DNA from: a bacterium | GTDB lineage: Bacteria; Desulfobacterota; Desulfocorpusculales; Desulfocorpusculum | DNA length: 64,000 nucleotides | Reading direction: 5' to 3' | Assembly: GCA_037481695.1 (NCBI GenBank) | Contig: JBBFLE010000002.1 | Coordinates: 266,661-330,660, forward strand | Shown here: positions 59,768-64,000 of the stretch, piece by piece | How positions within the stretch are numbered: the first letter of the stretch is position 1 | Layout of the letters: every line of letters begins with the position of its first letter | The notes under the pieces: generated by a model | The model's database searches: none | The model's input: the letters and a program-made list of their open reading frames with translations, nothing else | What the model was told of the DNA's origin: nothing | Program-made: the position numbers and the translations under genes

Positions 59768-62338
59768 TCAAGAATCATTCTTGGCTTCCAAGGCCCTCTG
59801 GCAACAAGCTGCCGCCCAACCACAATCCCCCATGCTACCCCACCCCAGGAGCATCACCCCCAACAGGATGATCCCTCCCACCCCCCAGGCCTTATCCAGA
59901 AAAGCCGCCAAGGCAAGAACACCGCCAGCAGCCATGGCAGCCAGGCAGTAAGGTGAAATCACCGGCCAAAATCGCACCAGCACCTGTTGCTTGCCAGCTC
60001 CGTGTTCCTCCAATGCCATTTGCAGCCTGACCTTGCCCAGGAGCCCCCCTCTCACCTCCAGGTCCCATGAGTCATAATCTCCTCCTGCCCTGACCAAAGC
60101 CCCACTTTCTTTCAGGCTACTCTCCAATTTTTTCAACCTTTGTGCCTGGGATTCCCAATTTTCACTCCAGATGGCCCTTGTACGAGGAAACGGCAGTAGC
60201 ATTCCACCTTGGCCCCTTCTGCGCCATGGACTCAGGCCGTTTTTGAGCCTTCCCCAAAGCCTGGCCAAAGGCTGCAAGAGGAACAAGGTGGCCGTTACAC
60301 CCTTTAGAACCCAGCAAGGAATGGTTTTGTCCTGGGACCTGGAGAAATCTGCCCGGGCTGCACTGCCCAAGGCCTGCCAGGCCGTGCAAAGCAGGCCCCC
60401 ACCCAACAGCCACCAGGCCGCCTTAAGGGGCTCCCACCAGAAACCCAGAAGAGCAGCGATTACCAGTAAGAGCAAAACAAGATACCACTCGGGCATCATG
60501 GGAAGGGAGAGCCATAAACCAGGGCTTGGGCCGTAAACAGATTGAAAGGGGGCCGTGCCCCAGACACCCTGATATATCCTGGATGGCAACAGGGGAAGGG
60601 GTCTAAGCAGGCCAGATCCATACAGCCTTCCCTTCCAGGAAAGATGCCCCAGGGTGTTGTAACGATGAGGCCATTTCTCCTCCAGAAGGGCCTCGGCACG
60701 GCCGTAGTTCTTCTGCTGTTTCCAGTAGGCCTTGATGGAATTCCTTCTGTGATGCCATACCACGGCTGCGGGACAATAACCTATGCTCCAGCCTTTCTCC
60801 TGAAGCCTCCAGCAAACATCTACGTCATCACCTGCTATTCTGAATCTGGGGTCAAAGCCACCTATGGAAAGCAAAGCATCTTTTCGGAAAGCCATATTGC
60901 AGCCAGGGATGTGCTCGGCTTCCTGGTCCGAGACAAGCACATGTATGGGTCCTCCGGGAGCGTTGGCCACGCACTGAGCTATGGGTCCGTCCTTGCCGGG
61001 GGGGATATTAGGGCCTCCTATGCCCACATGTTGGGAATTCAAGAATGCCCAGGCTAGATATTGCAACCAGTGCGGATCCGGATAGGCGTCATCGTCTATG
61101 TAGGCTATTATCTCCCCCCGTGCTGCCTCCAGACCTATGTTGCGGGCCTTGCTCAAGCCTCCATTGGGAACGCTTATCACCCTGGCCCCCAGGCTGGAGG
61201 CTATCTGGGCAGTGTTGTCCGTAGAGCCGTCGTCCACGACTATGATCTCAAAGCAGGGATATTGGAGGCGTTGAAGCCCCTCCAGAGTGTCCCTTATGGT
61301 TCTGGAACCGTTGTAGGAGCATACCACCACTGATATTTGGGGCCATGAAACCCCTTGTGGAAAAGGCACCTCTGAAAAGGCCTTCCGCACGGCTTCGAGG
61401 GCTGGTTTGGGTTTCCTTTGCCTGGTGGTTATCCCGAAATCCCAATCCTCGATGTCGTATCCGCCCCGATACCACTCGTCGGTCCATGCAAAAACAAAGG
61501 CCCCCACACAGCCAGAGGCAAAGGTCTCTTGGATCTGCCAGGAAAGGCTATGGGCTTGAGCCTCTGTTCCATTGCGTCGACTGTCCAGCCCGATCTCGGC
61601 CATCACCAGGGGCCTGTTTCCTGCCAGGTTCTGGAGCCTTGCCAGATAGGCCCTCAAGCGTTCCCTGGACTCCAAATAAACATTAAAACAGGCCAGATCC
61701 AGGAAATCCAAGTTTAGGAATTCTGTGGTGGGATAGTTCACATACGTGACCAGGGCCTCTGGATCCTCCTGTTTGGTGGCCTCGTACAGCTTTCTGATGA
61801 ATCTTCGGATTCGAGCCGGGCCGTGCCAACGCACTATGGAAGCAGGTATCTCATTGCCTACCACAAAGCAAAGCACCGCTGGATGCCCGCTGAGGGAGCG
61901 TACCTGAGCTCGCACCCTCTCTACTATGGAGCGGGCTCTTGTGGGTTGATCCAGAAAAGCTATGTGCTCCTCCCAAGCCAGCCCGACCATGACCCTTAAT
62001 CCATGCCTGTGGGCCAGATCCAGCAACCAGCGGGGGGGAGCTGTATAAGTCCGCACGGCATTGAATCCGTTTCGGGCCATGAGAGTAAAATCCTTCTCCA
62101 CCTTTACCGGATCATGGAACTCCTGGCCTGTGGCATCCGGTCTGAATGTCCCGTACGTGACACCCTTGACCCAGAATTTCTCCTGGCCCACATAAAGGAA
62201 TTTTCCCTCCACCCTGGGCCTGTGGAATCCAGGTGCCTGTCCGGCAATCCTTTTTCCCTGCTCCAGGTAGCCCGGGTGGTCCAATATGGGCTCCGGAGGT
62301 TCGCTGTGTTGGTCTTGAACTCTAGAGATTGACCTCAA
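59768..62338 (-). CDS. Fusion of a glycosidase-like TIM barrel, a GT2 glycosyltransferase and a membrane tail
   Basis: 856 residues from a TTG at 62338 that has GGAGG 9 bases upstream; no in-frame ATG lies nearby until residue 87. Residues about 45-325 form a GH2-like barrel: KFWVKGVTYGTFRPDATGQE, acid/base candidate Glu163 in FVVGNEIPAS and nucleophile candidate Glu248 in PLVMAEIGLD. Residues 335-560 form a GT2 domain: ISVVVCSYNGS, IIVVDDGSTDN, AYIDDDAYPDP and the late GDDVDVCWRLQEKG. From about 618 there are at least two hydrophobic pairs of helices, then a soluble segment and two more helices near the end. This is a membrane-anchored enzyme that both builds and possibly trims a glycan. Confidence 0.85.
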   Translation of the reverse strand: MRSISRVQDQHSEPPEPILDHPGYLEQGKRIAGQAPGFHRPRVEGKFLYVGQEKFWVKGVTYGTFRPDATGQEFHDPVKVEKDFTLMARNGFNAVRTYTAPPRWLLDLAHRHGLRVMVGLAWEEHIAFLDQPTRARSIVERVRAQVRSLSGHPAVLCFVVGNEIPASIVRWHGPARIRRFIRKLYEATKQEDPEALVTYVNYPTTEFLNLDFLDLACFNVYLESRERLRAYLARLQNLAGNRPLVMAEIGLDSRRNGTEAQAHSLSWQIQETFASGCVGAFVFAWTDEWYRGGYDIEDWDFGITTRQRKPKPALEAVRKAFSEVPFPQGVSWPQISVVVCSYNGSRTIRDTLEGLQRLQYPCFEIIVVDDGSTDNTAQIASSLGARVISVPNGGLSKARNIGLEAARGEIIAYIDDDAYPDPHWLQYLAWAFLNSQHVGIGGPNIPPGKDGPIAQCVANAPGGPIHVLVSDQEAEHIPGCNMAFRKDALLSIGGFDPRFRIAGDDVDVCWRLQEKGWSIGYCPAAVVWHHRRNSIKAYWKQQKNYGRAEALLEEKWPHRYNTLGHLSWKGRLYGSGLLRPLPLLPSRIYQGVWGTAPFQSVYGPSPGLWLSLPMMPEWYLVLLLLVIAALLGFWWEPLKAAWWLLGGGLLCTAWQALGSAARADFSRSQDKTIPCWVLKGVTATLFLLQPLARLWGRLKNGLSPWRRRGQGGMLLPFPRTRAIWSENWESQAQRLKKLESSLKESGALVRAGGDYDSWDLEVRGGLLGKVRLQMALEEHGAGKQQVLVRFWPVISPYCLAAMAAGGVLALAAFLDKAWGVGGIILLGVMLLGWGSMGDCGWAAACCQRALEAKNDS

Positions 62339-62389
62339 TATTTCAGTCCTCCAGACTCCTTCCCCTGCGGTGGCAATCTCTGGAGCCTC

Positions 62390-63367
62390 TCAAGGGCTTC
62401 TTTGGTGCCACCTCAAGGCAGTGTCCACTATCTTGTCCAGTTCCACCCACTGGGGCTTCCACCCCAGGATTTCCCGGGCCCTGGAAGCATCGGCCACAAG
62501 CACAGGAGGGTCACCGGCTCTGCGGGGAGCATTCATTCTGGGGACCCTTTTGCCGGAGACCCTCTCCACGGACTCTATGACTTCTTTTACAGAATGCCCC
62601 TTCCCTGTGCCCAAATTGAGCCCTAGACTGGGCCCACCCGAGCGCAGATGTTCAAGGGCCAATATGTGGGCCTCTGCCAGGTCCATGACATGGATATAGT
62701 CCCTTATGGCCGTGCCATCAGGCGTTTGATAGTCAGTGCCAAACACTTGGACTGGCTCCCCTTTTCCCAAAGCCGCCCTGATCACAAGGGGAATGAGATG
62801 GGTCTCGGGAGTGTGATCCTCCCCTATCTCGCCCTCAGGATCCGCACCGGCCGCATTGAAATATCTCAACGCAACCCATCTTATCCCGTATGCCCTTCCG
62901 TACCATTGAAGGGCCTTTTCCATATAGAGTTTGGACTCCCCATAAGGGTTCACAGGCATCTGGGGAAGATCCTCGCTTATGGGAATGCTCTCAGGTATCC
63001 CATAGGTGGCACAGGTAGAGGAGAATATTATGTCCTTTACTCCCGTGCGCACCATGGCATCCAGAACATTTAGCCCGTTTAGGACATTGTAACGCATGTA
63101 TTTGCGCGGATTCTCGACAGATTCCCCCACGTAGGCGTAAGAAGCAAAGTGAAGCACTGCCTGGATGCCGTAGCGTTCTATGGCCGTGTGGATCTGGTTT
63201 GCATCACACAGATCTCCTTGTACCAACGGCCCCCACTTCACTGCCCAGGGGTGTCCGTACTCTAGGTTGTCCAGGGTGACGGGCAGAAAACCGTGTTGAG
63301 CCAGCCGCTTGCATGTGTGGCTGCCTATGTAACCGGCTCCTCCCGTGACAAGCACGGCCGGGTTCAT
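62390..63367 (-). CDS. galE: UDP-glucose 4-epimerase GalE
   Basis: 325 residues from the ATG at 63367 (GGAG 9 bases upstream). NAD-binding glycine motif AVLVTGGAGYIGSHTCK at 4-20. Catalytic residues: Ser/Thr117-118 in FSSTCATYG, Tyr142 and Lys146 in NPYGESK. The GalE-specific segments LRYFNAAGADPEGEIGEDH and TPDGTAIRDYIHVMDLAEAH separate it from other epimerases. It interconverts UDP-glucose and UDP-galactose for glycan synthesis. It is 51 bases upstream of the glycosidase-GT2 fusion and 29 bases after the decarboxylase-like gene, so it is part of the same operon. Confidence 0.95.
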   Translation of the reverse strand: MNPAVLVTGGAGYIGSHTCKRLAQHGFLPVTLDNLEYGHPWAVKWGPLVQGDLCDANQIHTAIERYGIQAVLHFASYAYVGESVENPRKYMRYNVLNGLNVLDAMVRTGVKDIIFSSTCATYGIPESIPISEDLPQMPVNPYGESKLYMEKALQWYGRAYGIRWVALRYFNAAGADPEGEIGEDHTPETHLIPLVIRAALGKGEPVQVFGTDYQTPDGTAIRDYIHVMDLAEAHILALEHLRSGGPSLGLNLGTGKGHSVKEVIESVERVSGKRVPRMNAPRRAGDPPVLVADASRAREILGWKPQWVELDKIVDTALRWHQRSP

Positions 63368-63396
63368 GATTTCTGGCTCCGGGATACTGGCTGGAA

Positions 63397-64000
63397 TCAA
63401 CCTTGCATGGCTGCCACTGCAATTTGGCTTGGCTGAAGCTGACGCCGGCCTTTTCGCAGAAGGGAGTCAAAGTACTCTATGGTGTTCAGAAGCCCTTCTT
63501 CCAGGCGGACCTTGGGCTCCCATCCCAGCTTTTCCTTGGCCAGGGTTATATCCGGCCTTCTCAAGCAGGGATCGTCACTAGGCAAGGGTTTGAAAACTAT
63601 GGGGGACTTGGACCCCGTCATGTCCAGGATCTTTTCCGCCAGCTCCAGCACCGTCAATTCATGAGGGTTACCCAAATTCACGGGCCCGCAGAAATCATCA
63701 GGGCTTTCCATGAGCTTGAGGAAGGCCTCGATCATGTCCGAGACATAACAGAAGGAGCGGGTTTGGCTACCGTCTCCATAGATCGTTATGGGCATACCAG
63801 AGAGGGCCTGAACTATGAAGTTGGAGACCACCCGACCGTCATCCACCTGCATCCGAGGGCCGTAGGTATTGAATATTCTGGCCACCTTCACACGGACCGC
63901 ATAGCGCCGATGATAATCGAAGAACAAAGTCTCAGCACATCGCTTCCCCTCGTCATAGCAGGATCGGACTCCCGTGGGATTCACGTGTCCCCAGTAATCC
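63397..64000 (-). CDS. UDP-glucuronate decarboxylase-like SDR enzyme, 5'-partial at the window edge
   Basis: About 200 residues of the C-terminal two thirds; the 5' end lies beyond the right edge. The visible frame starts at [20 protein letters not shown], containing the catalytic Tyr and Lys of YDEGK, and continues with [40 protein letters not shown] and [17 protein letters not shown]. This set is that of UXS-type enzymes making UDP-xylose from UDP-glucuronate; close relatives such as dTDP-glucose dehydratases are less similar. It is 29 bases upstream of galE and heads the glycan operon seen here. Confidence 0.88.
   Translation of the reverse strand, partial: DYWGHVNPTGVRSCYDEGKRCAETLFFDYHRRYAVRVKVARIFNTYGPRMQVDDGRVVSNFIVQALSGMPITIYGDGSQTRSFCYVSDMIEAFLKLMESPDDFCGPVNLGNPHELTVLELAEKILDMTGSKSPIVFKPLPSDDPCLRRPDITLAKEKLGWEPKVRLEEGLLNTIEYFDSLLRKGRRQLQPSQIAVAAMQG

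Noticed and set aside
1-64000. CRISPR array, phage, toxin-antitoxin or restriction genes
   Set aside because: No regularly spaced repeats, integrase, capsid or methylase/endonuclease pairs were seen; the only mobile DNA is the decayed IS at 2415-2838.
1-64000. Sigma-54 (-24/-12) promoters, given that rpoN is in the window
   Set aside because: Several GG/TGGCAC strings were inspected, but none had a GC dinucleotide at the right distance in a plausible upstream position.

Overview
The window is a dense, moderately GC-rich bacterial chromosome segment in which nearly every base is coding. The gene set suggests a Gram-negative bacterium of the deltaproteobacterial / Desulfobacterota type: an rpoN-hpf-ptsN-hprK-rapZ-EIIA cluster, a short stand-alone N-acetylglutamate-synthase-like acetyltransferase, a class 1B dihydroorotate dehydrogenase (pyrD/pyrK), a FadA/FadJ-like beta-oxidation operon and a cytochrome bd with a short quinol loop. 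This placement is inference; no rRNA, tRNA or species marker is present.

Layout. 1-1220: left-edge MFS transporter (minus strand, 3' end outside the window). 1770-2838: an accessory patch with an AT-richer secreted-protein gene and a decayed insertion sequence. 2856-8583: promoter, palindromic operator and a three-gene beta-oxidation module (acyl-CoA dehydrogenase, thiolase, hydratase/3-hydroxyacyl-CoA dehydrogenase), then a TPR protein. 10175-21873 (minus strand): MBL-fold hydrolase, pyrD, pyrK, rimI, a regulatory-type PTS/nitrogen cluster (EIIA-Man, rapZ, hprK, ptsN, hpf, rpoN), a NAGS-like acetyltransferase, recN and nadK. 22047-25274 (plus strand): a nucleotide-transporter-like membrane protein fused to HEAT-like repeats and a cyclic-nucleotide-binding domain.

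25470-37503 (minus strand): a trehalose and osmotic-stress region containing a gamma-carbonic-anhydrase-like protein, a DUF5752-like protein, treT, an MscS channel, treZ, a GH57 (DUF3536-type) enzyme, treY and a secreted SUMF1-like protein. Several of these genes overlap by a few bases. 37687-39938 (plus strand): RNase E/G and an alpha/beta hydrolase. 40271-46387: small conserved proteins, a PIG-L-type deacetylase, a DinB-like protein, a second acyl-CoA dehydrogenase, an AcuC-like deacetylase and a glycosyltransferase. 46601-49018: cydA-cydB. 49118-52156: an unusually long class A penicillin-binding protein.

52537-64000 (minus strand): a glycan synthesis and export locus with a UDP-glucuronate decarboxylase-like gene (cut by the right edge), galE, a glycosidase-glycosyltransferase fusion, two coupled ABC exporters, two paralogous GT2 enzymes that share an unassigned C-terminal domain, and a methyltransferase.

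The most interesting points are the trehalose operon with an embedded mechanosensitive channel, the transporter-HEAT-cNMP fusion, the glycosidase-GT2 fusion with paired exporters, the paralogous GT2 C-terminal domain and the large insertion in the PBP. No CRISPR array, phage or obvious defence system was seen.
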